Shown: piece after piece, positions 16,578 through 25,786 of the stretch
How positions within the stretch are numbered: position 1 is the first letter of the stretch
Layout of the letters: every line of letters begins with the position of its first letter
NCBI GenBank assembly: GCA_947446585.1
Contig: CANFGZ010000004.1
Coordinates: 1-36,827, forward strand
Source: Chitinophagaceae bacterium
Lineage (GTDB): Bacteria > Bacteroidota > Bacteroidia > Chitinophagales > Chitinophagaceae
Length of the DNA: 36,827 bases
Direction of reading: 5' to 3'
Made by a program: the position numbers and the translations under genes
Notes under the pieces: generated by a model
Databases searched by the model: none
Seen by the model: only the letters and a program-made list of their open reading frames with translations
Told to the model about the DNA's origin: nothing

Positions 16578-17837
16578 CTAATTTAGGGAATGAATAATAT
16601 CTCTAAAATTACCCATTAACATCTTCCAATCATATTTTTGCTCAACCAGCAACCTACCATTCTTACTTAATTTATTTGTCAACTGAACATCTTTCAATAG
16701 CATAATTATTGCTTCAGCAAAATCTTCAGGAGTATCTGCAATTACAATCGAGTTTTCATCGTAAGCAATGCCTTCAGCACCTAGTGTGGTAGAAATAACC
16801 GGACAACCAAAACTCATAGATTCTGTTATCTTTAAACGAATTCCGCTTCCACTTAACAAAGGAACAATACTTAGCAAGCTATCATGATAATATGGTGCAA
16901 CATCTTCAACTCGACCAACTAAATTTATGTTAGTGTCACCTTTCAAATAAGTAAACTGATCTAAATTTTCGCAATTACCTATAATTACAATTTCAAAATC
17001 ATTTATTCTAGACCTTAATAACGGCATAACTTTATCATAAAACCATCTAATGCCTTCAATATTAGGCAAATAATTCAAACTGCCACAAAACAGTATTTTT
17101 GGCTTTAGCTGTTGGTTATAATTGAGTGCAGGTGTTTTTAAATCCACATCAACACCAGAAGCTACTGTTGTATATAAAGTTTTAATGCCAGTATTGTTAA
17201 TTCCTCTTAAAATGCTTTCATCTTCTTTGGTTACACAAACCACACAATCTGTATAACTATCTATAGTTGACTCAATTTTATATGCATTCTTTGAATATCT
17301 AAGATATTCAATATTATTTTCAGCATCAGCTAATTTCTTCCATAATACATGGTCGACGTTATGCGCTTCATAAATAATTTTTATTTTAGATTCGTATTTC
17401 CTGACAATATTACTTAAGTAAAATAACGATTCGAGATTTTCAAAAATAACAACATCTGGACAAAATTCATTTAGTGATAGTTTGAGTGGCGTATAGAAAT
17501 TCAAGAACATTGAATTGACAGATGTTTTCCCCCCTTTGAAAAAGAGCTTAAAGAATAAATAATTTAGAACCCTTTTAGGAATTAAAAATCTAAAAAAAGG
17601 GATTTTAATATTTGCACCCCCAGCTTTAAAAAATTTAATGCCCTTAAAAATATCAGGCATATCATTTTCAAAAGTGTCGAAATCTTGATTGGTTAGAACA
17701 GCCACATCAAAATATTTGCTTAATTCCTTTGTTGCATAAAAACACCTTAAAGCCCCTCCTCCTTTAGGAGGATAAAATTCATAGGGAATTACAATCAGAA
17801 CTTTTAAAGAACTTTTACGATTCAAAGAATCAATCAT
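16578..17837 (-). CDS. Family 4 glycosyltransferase
   Basis: A 419-residue GT-B enzyme. The acceptor domain begins SLKVLIVIPYEFYPPKGGGA (Gly-Gly-Gly loop) and contains IIYEAHNVDHVLWKKL. The donor domain has PKILFCGSLNYLPNIEGIRW, followed by YYHDSLLSIVPLLSGSGIRL and KITESMSFGCPVISTTLGAEGI, the usual phosphate-binding Arg/Lys plus E...E motif. This GSGIRLK subgroup also includes the gene at 20855-22228, so the two may be paralogues. It is 5 bp after the preceding gene. Confidence 0.88.
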   Translation of the reverse strand: MIDSLNRKSSLKVLIVIPYEFYPPKGGGALRCFYATKELSKYFDVAVLTNQDFDTFENDMPDIFKGIKFFKAGGANIKIPFFRFLIPKRVLNYLFFKLFFKGGKTSVNSMFLNFYTPLKLSLNEFCPDVVIFENLESLFYLSNIVRKYESKIKIIYEAHNVDHVLWKKLADAENNIEYLRYSKNAYKIESTIDSYTDCVVCVTKEDESILRGINNTGIKTLYTTVASGVDVDLKTPALNYNQQLKPKILFCGSLNYLPNIEGIRWFYDKVMPLLRSRINDFEIVIIGNCENLDQFTYLKGDTNINLVGRVEDVAPYYHDSLLSIVPLLSGSGIRLKITESMSFGCPVISTTLGAEGIAYDENSIVIADTPEDFAEAIIMLLKDVQLTNKLSKNGRLLVEQKYDWKMLMGNFRDIIHSLN

Positions 17838-17842
17838 TTTAA

Positions 17843-18886
17843 CTATTTTGAATTGAAAAATTTTGATGAAATGAATTCTATTATTCTTTGTACTTCTTTT
17901 GGATTACCATTATACAAGTTCGGATAATTAAGAATAAAATTATCAAAAATAGATTTGGGTGTTCTTTCTGGATTATATTCTATTTTAAAACCAAATAATT
18001 TATTTTTGAGATCTTCCTCATCATTGTAAACTGTAAAACATTCGGGCAATAATCCAGGGCCGTGAATCTTTGGATTATCATCTAATCTCCATGACATTGG
18101 CCAGCCCGAATTGGGAGTAAAAATTTGAACCCCGCAGGCCAAACATTCAGCTATAGGCATTCCGAAAGCTTCAGGGAACTGCAGAAATAAAATAGCAGAT
18201 TGCTTATACAATTTTCTAATTTCATCAATTGAATAATTACCTTCAAGTACAATGTATTTAATGTTTAATTGTTCTAAAACCTTAATTTGTTCTTGTTGAT
18301 ATTTTTCATATCCTTTTTGGGCAAAATCTACCAAAGCAATAAATTCATTTTTAGAACTGTAAGATAACCCCCAATTAGTCATCTCTAAACCAACAGACGC
18401 CCATTTATAATTGGGCATGGTTCTTATTTCAGTAACTTCTGTTACCGCTAAATGAAAGTCATACCGTTCAATCGAAGCATCCGCATTTTTATGCAATTTT
18501 TCAATCTGCGTTGGGGCATTTCCTAGATAATATACCTCATGATACAATATCGGCTTATTAATTTTTTTTCTTAATTTCTCAATATGATAATGATCCTTCC
18601 AAAACCCATTAGGTGTGCATTCGCTGATTATAATTGAATCGTAAACTTTTAATTTACGCAAAAACTTACGGTCTTTGAAAAAGTTGCAGATTTTTTTTCG
18701 TAACCAATAATGATATTTTAAAGATTTATTTGTCTCATTATATTTTTTTAAACGGGTGAGCGTATCAATATCAAAAAGGATATCTGCAATATGGCCTGCC
18801 TTTTCAATTTGAAACTTCAAAGATTCCGCCAAAATTCTAGGGCTGCGGTAGTCGGGACGTGTTAGGATTGCAAATTTATTATTCAT
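17843..18886 (-). CDS. Putative GT-B glycosyltransferase
   Basis: I start the gene at the ATG at 18886-18884, giving MNNKFAILTRPDYRSPRILA and a classic ATGA overlap with the stop of the previous GT2. The ATG seven codons upstream (18907) would add MPATLSE and is less likely. The 347-residue protein has an N-terminal Rossmann-like half with YDSIIISECTPNGFWKD and a second half with SAILFLQFPEAFGMPIAECLACGVQIFTPNSGWPMSW (split here from the flanking text). The PEAFGMPIAE segment matches the donor-site E...E motif of GT4. Similarity is weaker than in other GT4 genes here. Confidence 0.7.
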   Translation of the reverse strand: MNNKFAILTRPDYRSPRILAESLKFQIEKAGHIADILFDIDTLTRLKKYNETNKSLKYHYWLRKKICNFFKDRKFLRKLKVYDSIIISECTPNGFWKDHYHIEKLRKKINKPILYHEVYYLGNAPTQIEKLHKNADASIERYDFHLAVTEVTEIRTMPNYKWASVGLEMTNWGLSYSSKNEFIALVDFAQKGYEKYQQEQIKVLEQLNIKYIVLEGNYSIDEIRKLYKQSAILFLQFPEAFGMPIAECLACGVQIFTPNSGWPMSWRLDDNPKIHGPGLLPECFTVYNDEEDLKNKLFGFKIEYNPERTPKSIFDNFILNYPNLYNGNPKEVQRIIEFISSKFFNSK

Positions 18887-19929
18887 TTCTGATAAGGTAG
18901 CAGGCACTTAGCAATAAACTTTGCACTTAATTTCATATTCAAATGCTTACGAATATCTTTTCTCTCTCGAAAAAAATTCAATAATAAATTAATATTAAGG
19001 TCTGCATTATTGTAATAATTGCGTAATAAGTATTCTTTAATGTTCTTGTTTGTATTCTGATCCGAAAAAGCATCAACAGCTTTCAAAATTAATTCTTTTG
19101 GATAAGTAACATTTTCTGTAATGATTCTTGTCTTGTAGTATTCAATTAATTCAAACCATTTATTAGAAATTTTGCTATTAAATGTAAAATAGTTTTCCAA
19201 AAACTCTAAATCTGTCGGCAGTGGTTTATTTAAAACTCTTGCAAAGCGTCTTGCCTGAATTTTACCTGCTAAATGATACTGTCTGTTCCATTTCTTTGTA
19301 GAAATTTGAGTTTCATGAAGCCTATACTTTAATAATATTTTTTGAATATTTGACATTTCAGTAAAAAATGATACTCTTTCGAATAATTCATAATCCTCTG
19401 CATATAGATAATTATTATCATAAAACAAATTATTACTTCTAAGCAAAGATGTTCTCATCATAACGGTTGGATGAGAAAATGGAGTTCCGAAGAATAAAGA
19501 AGCATTGATGTCAAAATTTGTTACGGGGAGATTTACGATGGCTGATTGTCTCCCAAAATGTTCAATCATGCTTCCACAAAATCCAATATCAGGATTCTCA
19601 TTCATGAACTTAAACTGTTCTTCAAATCTATAGGGCAATGAAATGTCATCAGCATCCATTCGTGCTATAAATTCACCTTTTGCTTCACTAATTCCCCTAT
19701 TTAACAACCCAACCAGGCCGGCATTATTCTCAAATTTGGTATACTTAATTCTGGGGTCGTTATAAGCCTTAATGACTTCATCAGAATTATCTGTGGAACC
19801 ATCATTATAAATCAAAAACTCAAAATCTGAAAAAGTCTGATTTAGAATACTATCAATACTCTCTTTGAGTTTGTTTTCCGCATTAAAAACAGGCATTATG
19901 ACAGAAATCTTAGGCATTAAATTTGCCAT
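18883..19929 (-). CDS. Family 2 glycosyltransferase
   Basis: A GT-A enzyme of 348 residues starting MANLMPKISVIMPVFNAENK; a start at the second Met (MPKISV) is possible. Motifs: FEFLIYNDGSTDNSDEVIKA, NAGLVGLLNRGISEAKGEFI and ARMDADDISLPYRFEEQFKF, with D-A-D-D as the metal-binding site. The LAEDYELFERV-like segment (YLYAEDYELFERVS) holds the probable catalytic acidic pair. It follows the FkbM gene by 6 bp and overlaps the next gene by 4 bp. This MDADD type is common in O-antigen and capsule glucosyl- or galactosyltransferases, but the donor cannot be told. Confidence 0.88.
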   Translation of the reverse strand: MANLMPKISVIMPVFNAENKLKESIDSILNQTFSDFEFLIYNDGSTDNSDEVIKAYNDPRIKYTKFENNAGLVGLLNRGISEAKGEFIARMDADDISLPYRFEEQFKFMNENPDIGFCGSMIEHFGRQSAIVNLPVTNFDINASLFFGTPFSHPTVMMRTSLLRSNNLFYDNNYLYAEDYELFERVSFFTEMSNIQKILLKYRLHETQISTKKWNRQYHLAGKIQARRFARVLNKPLPTDLEFLENYFTFNSKISNKWFELIEYYKTRIITENVTYPKELILKAVDAFSDQNTNKNIKEYLLRNYYNNADLNINLLLNFFRERKDIRKHLNMKLSAKFIAKCLLPYQK

Positions 19930-19935
19930 AAAAAA

Positions 19936-20832
19936 TTAATTTACCAAATACTTATTGTAACCAAACGTAGTTTCACCATTATCCATAAGTATAAATCCAC
20001 ATTCATCTAATGTATCAACTATATTTCTTCTGCAATTGTATTCGTCGTGAATTTCAATAGCAATGAATTTAACCTTCTTTAAGACATCTTGTATTTTTTT
20101 AAAATCAGAAAATAATTCCTTTTCTGATCCTTCAATATCAATTTTAAGTATATCAATAATCTTAATATCCCCATTAATAATTAAGGTTTCAAGAGAATAA
20201 CCTTTCAGTTTTGTTACGTTATGAGTCTCCTGTACCCTAATTGCCCAATCATTTTTATCTCTGAAATCTCGTTTGATTTCAAGATAAGTATCATTAATCC
20301 ACAATCCTCCTCTTATTAAGTTTAGAACCCTTATTTTATTTTGATGAATATTATTTTTTAGAATTTTGAAATTATTTTCATCAGGCTCTATAATCAAGAA
20401 TGATGCATTAGGCAGATAATTGCTCAAATAAATTGAGAAAGCCCCTATATTACCTCCTGCATCAATCACAACCAATGATTGATCTAAACTACATTTTTCA
20501 GTAATCAGATTTACTAAAGGTCGGTATTCTTCGTTCACAAAAATCTGATCGAAAACAAGAAAGTCACTAGAAGGCGGCTTTCTTAAAGTTAAACGTAAGT
20601 ATTTATTATTAGAATATTTAAATGCTGTAAAAACAGAAGTAAATGTTGTTTTGCTTTCTTTTAATAAAAATCCATTAAAACTAATTAAATGAGAAGTTAA
20701 AAATGAATTAAGCTCATAATCCCGAACTGGGAAGGGTAATTTTAACGTCTTCAATAGTTGAAAAATTAGCAAACGGATTTTGCATAAAAAATTAACACGC
20801 TTTAAATCCTTAATTTTGTTAATTACAAACAC
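19936..20832 (-). CDS. FkbM-family methyltransferase (intact)
   Basis: A 298-residue SAM-dependent methyltransferase of the FkbM family, likely O-methylating a sugar in the glycan. It has SLVVIDAGGNIGAFSIYLSN (motif I at about 123-131), SFLIIEPDENNFKILKNNI, the family hallmark IIDILKIDIEGSEKELFSDF and the closing KFIAIEIHDEYNC. It is the second FkbM gene of the locus and serves as the internal reference showing that the gene at 10633-11398 is frameshifted. The N-terminal 80 residues are specific to this subgroup. Spacing to neighbours is 22 bp and 6 bp. Confidence 0.88.
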   Translation of the reverse strand: MFVINKIKDLKRVNFLCKIRLLIFQLLKTLKLPFPVRDYELNSFLTSHLISFNGFLLKESKTTFTSVFTAFKYSNNKYLRLTLRKPPSSDFLVFDQIFVNEEYRPLVNLITEKCSLDQSLVVIDAGGNIGAFSIYLSNYLPNASFLIIEPDENNFKILKNNIHQNKIRVLNLIRGGLWINDTYLEIKRDFRDKNDWAIRVQETHNVTKLKGYSLETLIINGDIKIIDILKIDIEGSEKELFSDFKKIQDVLKKVKFIAIEIHDEYNCRRNIVDTLDECGFILMDNGETTFGYNKYLVN

Positions 20833-20854
20833 ATTTTATTATTTTAAAAACTTA

Positions 20855-22228
20855 TTAAATCGCATTACAAAAATTCTCCCTAATCAAATCCCAACTATAC
20901 AATTCAAAAACACGTTTTTTTGCCTCTGAAGATATCTTTGCTCTCAAATCAAATTCACTTATTAAAAGATTAATTTTATCTGCAAATTCCTTTTCTTCAT
21001 CAACAATAAATAAATGTGTTGGGCTGCTAACTTGTATCCCTTCAACGCCAATACTTGTACTCACCACCGGCTTTTCCATTGCCATTGCTTCCAATATTTT
21101 TAGCCGCGTACCGCCCCCTACTCTTAATGGCACAACAACAACCCATGCCTGGTTATACACAGGGCGCATATCAATCGGAGAAGAAATAATCTCAATGTCA
21201 TCCCTGCCAATAAAATGCTTAAACGCATCTCCTGCATTAGCCCCGGCAATTATAAACTTACAAGTAGGATATACTTCTAGAACCTGAGGAAAAATTTTTT
21301 CAACAAAATATTCTACCGCATCTCTAGTTGGCCTGTATCCCATAGTTCCAGTAAACAGAAGAGATGGATATTGGGTTAATGATGAATTAGGGATAAAATA
21401 ATCAGTATCTACACCATTAGGAAAAACCATTACATTTGAATTGGGCAGATAAAACAAAATTTCATTTTTGTCGTGTTCCGAACAGGTGATTATTAAATCA
21501 CATTTAGAGAATCCATTTAATTCAACTTTTTTCATGAGTTTGGCTTGCGTTCTAATCCAAAACTTTTCAAATCTGCTTTTAGCCAGCGACTCCATTCTTT
21601 CCAATACCTTGTACTCAACATTATGAGCATTACAAATAATTTTAGCTGCGGGATAAAGGATTCTTATATCAGAAAAGAATGGCAACAACGTACTGAAATC
21701 AATCCAAATCAGATTGGATGTTTTCATATCATTATAAATTTCATCCTTTAATTCGTTATACTGTTGCAGTCTTTCAAGTGACCGGGCAGGAATAGAATAC
21801 CCCATCTTGCAAGTGAATAAAGCATATAACGCAACAACATATTTAACTGCAGAATAAAAAAATCGGGCTAATATATTTGGCCCTGAATAAGGATTGGAAA
21901 CCATATAGTCGGCAAACAGCATCAATTCACTTTTTCGAAAACTCCAGGGAGCAAGCAGCCATCTCAAATTCAATAATAAAGCACGTACTCTTCCCTTTGA
22001 GATTTTTGAAAAAGATACTGTAGAAGACCGAATGCACGACAATTGCTTTGTAAGCTGACCTGGAAGATCATCATTATTTATCGGAAATAAAATATAGGAT
22101 TTGCAATTTGTGATTTTAGATAGCGCTAGGGCAAAATTAAGTGTTCTTACACCACCACCCGTAGGAGGCTTGGGAGGGTCAGCCGAAATGAATATAGAAT
22201 TTAATATTTCTTTACTATTTTGGGACAC
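20855..22228 (-). CDS. Family 4 glycosyltransferase
   Basis: A 457-residue GT-B enzyme: N-terminal SADPPKPPTGGGVRTLNFAL with the Gly-rich acceptor loop, AKIICNAHNVEYKVLERMES, donor-domain PSLLFTGTMGYRPTRDAVEY, and VVVPLRVGGGTRLKILEAMA followed by EKPVVSTSIGVEGI. The arrangement matches GT4 members that transfer sugars to undecaprenyl-linked glycans. It is longer than the neighbouring GT4s because of an insert at about 95-155 with hydrophobic stretches. Probably paralogous to 16578-17837. It starts 4 bp after the preceding GT2 stop. Confidence 0.88.
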   Translation of the reverse strand: MSQNSKEILNSIFISADPPKPPTGGGVRTLNFALALSKITNCKSYILFPINNDDLPGQLTKQLSCIRSSTVSFSKISKGRVRALLLNLRWLLAPWSFRKSELMLFADYMVSNPYSGPNILARFFYSAVKYVVALYALFTCKMGYSIPARSLERLQQYNELKDEIYNDMKTSNLIWIDFSTLLPFFSDIRILYPAAKIICNAHNVEYKVLERMESLAKSRFEKFWIRTQAKLMKKVELNGFSKCDLIITCSEHDKNEILFYLPNSNVMVFPNGVDTDYFIPNSSLTQYPSLLFTGTMGYRPTRDAVEYFVEKIFPQVLEVYPTCKFIIAGANAGDAFKHFIGRDDIEIISSPIDMRPVYNQAWVVVVPLRVGGGTRLKILEAMAMEKPVVSTSIGVEGIQVSSPTHLFIVDEEKEFADKINLLISEFDLRAKISSEAKKRVFELYSWDLIRENFCNAI

Positions 22229-22232
22229 GGGA

Positions 22233-23222
22233 TTATTTTAATAAATAAATAATTTTCTTATTAATCAGCTTTAAAATTGATTTTAAAAAATAAGACCCAA
22301 CATCTCCTCTTCTCAAAAGAAATGAGAGTCCGGAAAGCGCACTTCCTAGTTGATTGTTTAATATTTTTTTATCAATATATTTTTTAATAAAATAAGTCGA
22401 CAATTTTTGTTTAGAAATAATTTTTTTATTAAAAAGAAATTGGAAATCGATATTCAAAATATGCTTATTATAATAAATATTGTCTTTATAAAAATTAATG
22501 ATATTATTAGGCAATCCAATTGAGTTTTGAATACCAATAATTATCGAACTTCTCTCAATTAAAAAATTATCAACTAGGCTGTTACTTGTTGTTTTTGAGT
22601 TTTCATGTAATCGAAAATTAACCAAAACTTTATTTAACTTAACAAAACCTTCTTGCCCATAGCTAAGCAATAATTTAACCCACATATAACCATCCATTAT
22701 GTAGTGCAAGTCGTTCGAAACACCACCTACACTTTTAACACCTGACAATCTAAAAAATGTAGAGGGTTGAGCAACTTCACAACACTCGATTGTTTCTTCC
22801 AAAGTGTTTTTTAAAAAGGTACCCTTATGCAATGAAACATCGCCATTCATCATTATGTGATTCTCAAAACCAGATACAAATTGAACTGATTTACCTAAAT
22901 TAAATGCATCAGCAACAGCAAACAAAGTGCCGGGCTCATACCAGTCATCGCTATTCAGCCAATTAAATATTTCGCCAGTACATATTTCAAGGCCTTTATT
23001 AATAGCATGACTTTGACCTTTATCCTTTTCGCTTACCCAGTATGTGACAAACTTTTCATATTTTTTAATGATAGACAAAGTTTCATCAGTACTGCCGCCA
23101 TCAATGATAATATATTCTAGATTTGGATAGTTCTGGTTAATGACGGACTGAATTGTCTGTTCAATAAACTTTCCTTGATTAAAAGATGGAGTTACTATAG
23201 ATATTTTAGGCCAGGTAGTAAT
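22233..23222 (-). CDS. Family 2 glycosyltransferase with no standard start codon (probable ATT or ATA start)
   Basis: The frame is open from 23231 (after a TAA at 23234-23232) to the stop at 22233. The essential N-terminal GT2 strand is present upstream of the first TTG (23078): PKISIVTPSFNQGKFIEQTI, then IIIDGGSTDETLSIIKK. Further on are KDKGQSHAINKG and FNWLNSDDWYEP with the S-D-D motif. Starting at TTG 23078 would delete the first strand of the nucleotide-binding fold, so the gene must begin further up. There the frame offers only ATA ATA ATA ATT ACT ACC TGG CCT. I place the start at ATT (23222-23220), giving 329 residues. It may use a rare start or have lost its start. Confidence 0.75.
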   Translation of the reverse strand: MTTWPKISIVTPSFNQGKFIEQTIQSVINQNYPNLEYIIIDGGSTDETLSIIKKYEKFVTYWVSEKDKGQSHAINKGLEICTGEIFNWLNSDDWYEPGTLFAVADAFNLGKSVQFVSGFENHIMMNGDVSLHKGTFLKNTLEETIECCEVAQPSTFFRLSGVKSVGGVSNDLHYIMDGYMWVKLLLSYGQEGFVKLNKVLVNFRLHENSKTTSNSLVDNFLIERSSIIIGIQNSIGLPNNIINFYKDNIYYNKHILNIDFQFLFNKKIISKQKLSTYFIKKYIDKKILNNQLGSALSGLSFLLRRGDVGSYFLKSILKLINKKIIYLLK

Positions 23223-23288
23223 TATTATTATTTATGATTACAAAAAATTATCTTTTAAAATACTGTAAAGAATAAAAAAAAGCGGGTA

Positions 23289-24839
23289 TTAAGATTGAGA
23301 GTTAAGAAAGGATTCAACATCAAAGAAGTGTTTTTCAACATTTTTCAAATCATTTTCACTCCATTCCCACCATTTTATAGTAAGCAGCCGATTTATTGTT
23401 TGGTCATCAAATCTATTTTTTACAACTTGAATAGGACAGCCTACTGCTATTGCATAGGGCGGGATATTTTTCGAAACTACTGCACCAGCTCCTATTACGG
23501 CTCCATCACCTATTTCAACTCCGTCTAAGACAGTAACATTTGCCCCGATAAAGACATCATTCCCGATTTTGATTATTTTTCTTTCCTCTATTTTATCAAC
23601 AAAAGAAAACGAGATACCATTTTGTAATTTAGTTGAGTAAAACATAGGACTGGTAGAGATCCCATTAGTAGGATGTATTCCCCACCCGCATAAAAAGCCA
23701 GGGCCTACTGAGCAAAATTTACCAATTACTGTATTTGAAATCATGGAATTTTGAGCGATATATGTATAATCACCAATGGTAGTATCCGAAACGGAATATG
23801 GCGGATACAATTTTACTTTATCAGAAAACTTGAGATCATGTTTATGATTTATGTTCCAATTCACATTTTCATTAAATAAAATCCTAGATTCAGGAACGAG
23901 CCTGAATAAGACTGACCTAAATATTCGTTGAATTACTTTCATCAATTTTTTATAAATTTTATCAGAGAAATTTACATCTTTTGAAAAATACATTTTAAAG
24001 TTAGTATTCTCCAGCTCTTCAACTATATCTGATTTCTTTGGATGTCTTAATGGAAAAAACATTTTTCGAGCCGGATAATTCGAAAGAAAACTATTCTCAT
24101 TACTTGTATGGGTTGCATCTTCCCTGAAACCAAGATTAGAAACTAGATTTGATTTCGGCAATACAACAAGGCCATCATTTTTCCAAATGGTAAAAAACCA
24201 TTGATAATCCCAGGTCATTTTTATATTGTTGGCAATATGATTATTAATTGTGTTTTGCCAATATTGACCTATTCCAGAATTGGAAAAATTTCTTTCAATA
24301 ATTTCTTTTCGCTCGAAACTGGCTAATTGATGATACATGAAATCATATTTAACCCAGGCTCTTCTCCAGGTTGCCCAACCCCAAATAAAAGGAAACTTAG
24401 AAAAATAGTAAGAATCTGAACATTTATTTTTTGGAACGAATGAGTTCCCACTTATTTGCATGATATTATCCACGTACCGGAACTTGTTAAGCAACTCTTT
24501 GCAATAAATAAAAAAACTTTCTTCAGGTAAACAATCATCCTCAAGTATTATGCCTTCTTCAACATGCTCAAAAAACCATGTTATAGCCTCGGATACTGCT
24601 CTGCCACAACCTAAATTCTCACTTCTAAATAATGTAATCAGTTCACAATCCCAATCAATTTGTGTAGCAATAAGTCTTGTCTCTTCGCATTTTTCTTTTT
24701 CACCTGCTTTATTTAATCTTGGGCCATCTGCAGCAACAAACAATTTCTTTGGCTTTACTTTACGAATAACCTCAAATACTTGTTGAGTTGTATCTGGACG
24801 ATTAAAAACAAGAAATAATACAGGAGTCTCTAAGCTCAT
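23289..24839 (-). CDS. Fusion: nucleotide-sugar transferase-like glycosyltransferase + CatB-like LbH acetyltransferase
   Basis: A 516-residue two-domain protein. Residues 1 to about 270 form a GT-A-like domain seen in Bacteroidota polysaccharide loci ([41 protein letters not shown], and the DXD-like [15 protein letters not shown] with E100-D101-D102; then [12 protein letters not shown]). Residues about 345-510 form a left-handed beta-helix acetyltransferase of the CatB/xenobiotic type ([68 protein letters not shown]). IHPTNG is in the place of the catalytic His. It would transfer a sugar and acetylate it, or the acceptor. It starts as ATGA on the previous gene. Confidence 0.85.
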   Translation of the reverse strand: MSLETPVLFLVFNRPDTTQQVFEVIRKVKPKKLFVAADGPRLNKAGEKEKCEETRLIATQIDWDCELITLFRSENLGCGRAVSEAITWFFEHVEEGIILEDDCLPEESFFIYCKELLNKFRYVDNIMQISGNSFVPKNKCSDSYYFSKFPFIWGWATWRRAWVKYDFMYHQLASFERKEIIERNFSNSGIGQYWQNTINNHIANNIKMTWDYQWFFTIWKNDGLVVLPKSNLVSNLGFREDATHTSNENSFLSNYPARKMFFPLRHPKKSDIVEELENTNFKMYFSKDVNFSDKIYKKLMKVIQRIFRSVLFRLVPESRILFNENVNWNINHKHDLKFSDKVKLYPPYSVSDTTIGDYTYIAQNSMISNTVIGKFCSVGPGFLCGWGIHPTNGISTSPMFYSTKLQNGISFSFVDKIEERKIIKIGNDVFIGANVTVLDGVEIGDGAVIGAGAVVSKNIPPYAIAVGCPIQVVKNRFDDQTINRLLTIKWWEWSENDLKNVEKHFFDVESFLNSQS

Positions 24840-25786
24840 TTTATAAATCTATGTATAACAGGCAATTGTTTTAAAAAAAAAGGAGATTTTAGTAAAAAGG
24901 GGTACCTATAAAACTCTTTTAGCAACAATAATAATTGAGTCTTACGGCTAGGCTTTTTAATTAATAAGTTGTATTCATAAAACCGTTGCCACAAAAGAAA
25001 TATCCTCCCTTTTAATATAGATGCACCTTTTCCCCAAGTAAATAAATTATAAAATAAATCCGGCCTGTTTGCAAGAATTACATCTTCATGTTTACTACGA
25101 TTGTTATAATGCAATCCATATAAAACAACTGGATTAATTAAATCTCCTGGGCATAATTTGCAAACGGCAGCTAATTTTATACAAAAGTCAGTATCCTGAG
25201 ACAACCTAAGTCTTACATCAAAAAAACCTGTCTTTTGAAAAACGGTCTTTTTTACAGTCAATGCATTTAAAAAGAAAAAACCAGCATTTCCAACAGGACT
25301 CATATTTTCGAATAATTTATCATGAGAAATAGGCTCTTTAATAGTTAATAAATTATTTATTTTCTCAAGCCTATTTTCTCCATCATCATCTAGCGCATGA
25401 GCTAAAGAAGCACTATAAACACCTTCAATAGTATCATCAGAAAGAAATATTTCTTTATCTCTATTGAAACGACCCGGTAAATATTGATCATCCGCATCTA
25501 AAAAAGAAACATAATCAGCATTTGAATTATGAATACCTAGATTTCTTGAGGCGCTAGCACCTTGATTCCCTTTATCAGGATGTTGAAATAACTTAATCTT
25601 ATTGAACTTAATTGATAATTCTCTACAAACTTCAAGAGATTCGTCAGAAGATCCATCTTCAATCAGTATCACTTCAGATACCTCAGGTTGATTAAGAGCC
25701 GATTCGACTGCCTTTTCTAAAAAAAAAGCTGCATTATATATAGGAATAATTACGGATAGAGTAAAATTTGAATTTTTAAACATCAT
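24836..25786 (-). CDS. Family 2 glycosyltransferase
   Basis: A GT-A enzyme of 316 residues with [60 protein letters not shown] and the metal-binding [27 protein letters not shown] is the region expected to provide the catalytic base. The C-terminal ~70 residues contain [18 protein letters not shown], which is basic and hydrophobic and may sit on the membrane. Four-base overlaps on both sides (25786-25783 and 24839-24836) put it in a translationally coupled run with the two fusion proteins. Confidence 0.88.
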   Translation of the reverse strand: MMFKNSNFTLSVIIPIYNAAFFLEKAVESALNQPEVSEVILIEDGSSDESLEVCRELSIKFNKIKLFQHPDKGNQGASASRNLGIHNSNADYVSFLDADDQYLPGRFNRDKEIFLSDDTIEGVYSASLAHALDDDGENRLEKINNLLTIKEPISHDKLFENMSPVGNAGFFFLNALTVKKTVFQKTGFFDVRLRLSQDTDFCIKLAAVCKLCPGDLINPVVLYGLHYNNRSKHEDVILANRPDLFYNLFTWGKGASILKGRIFLLWQRFYEYNLLIKKPSRKTQLLLLLKEFYRYPFLLKSPFFLKQLPVIHRFIK

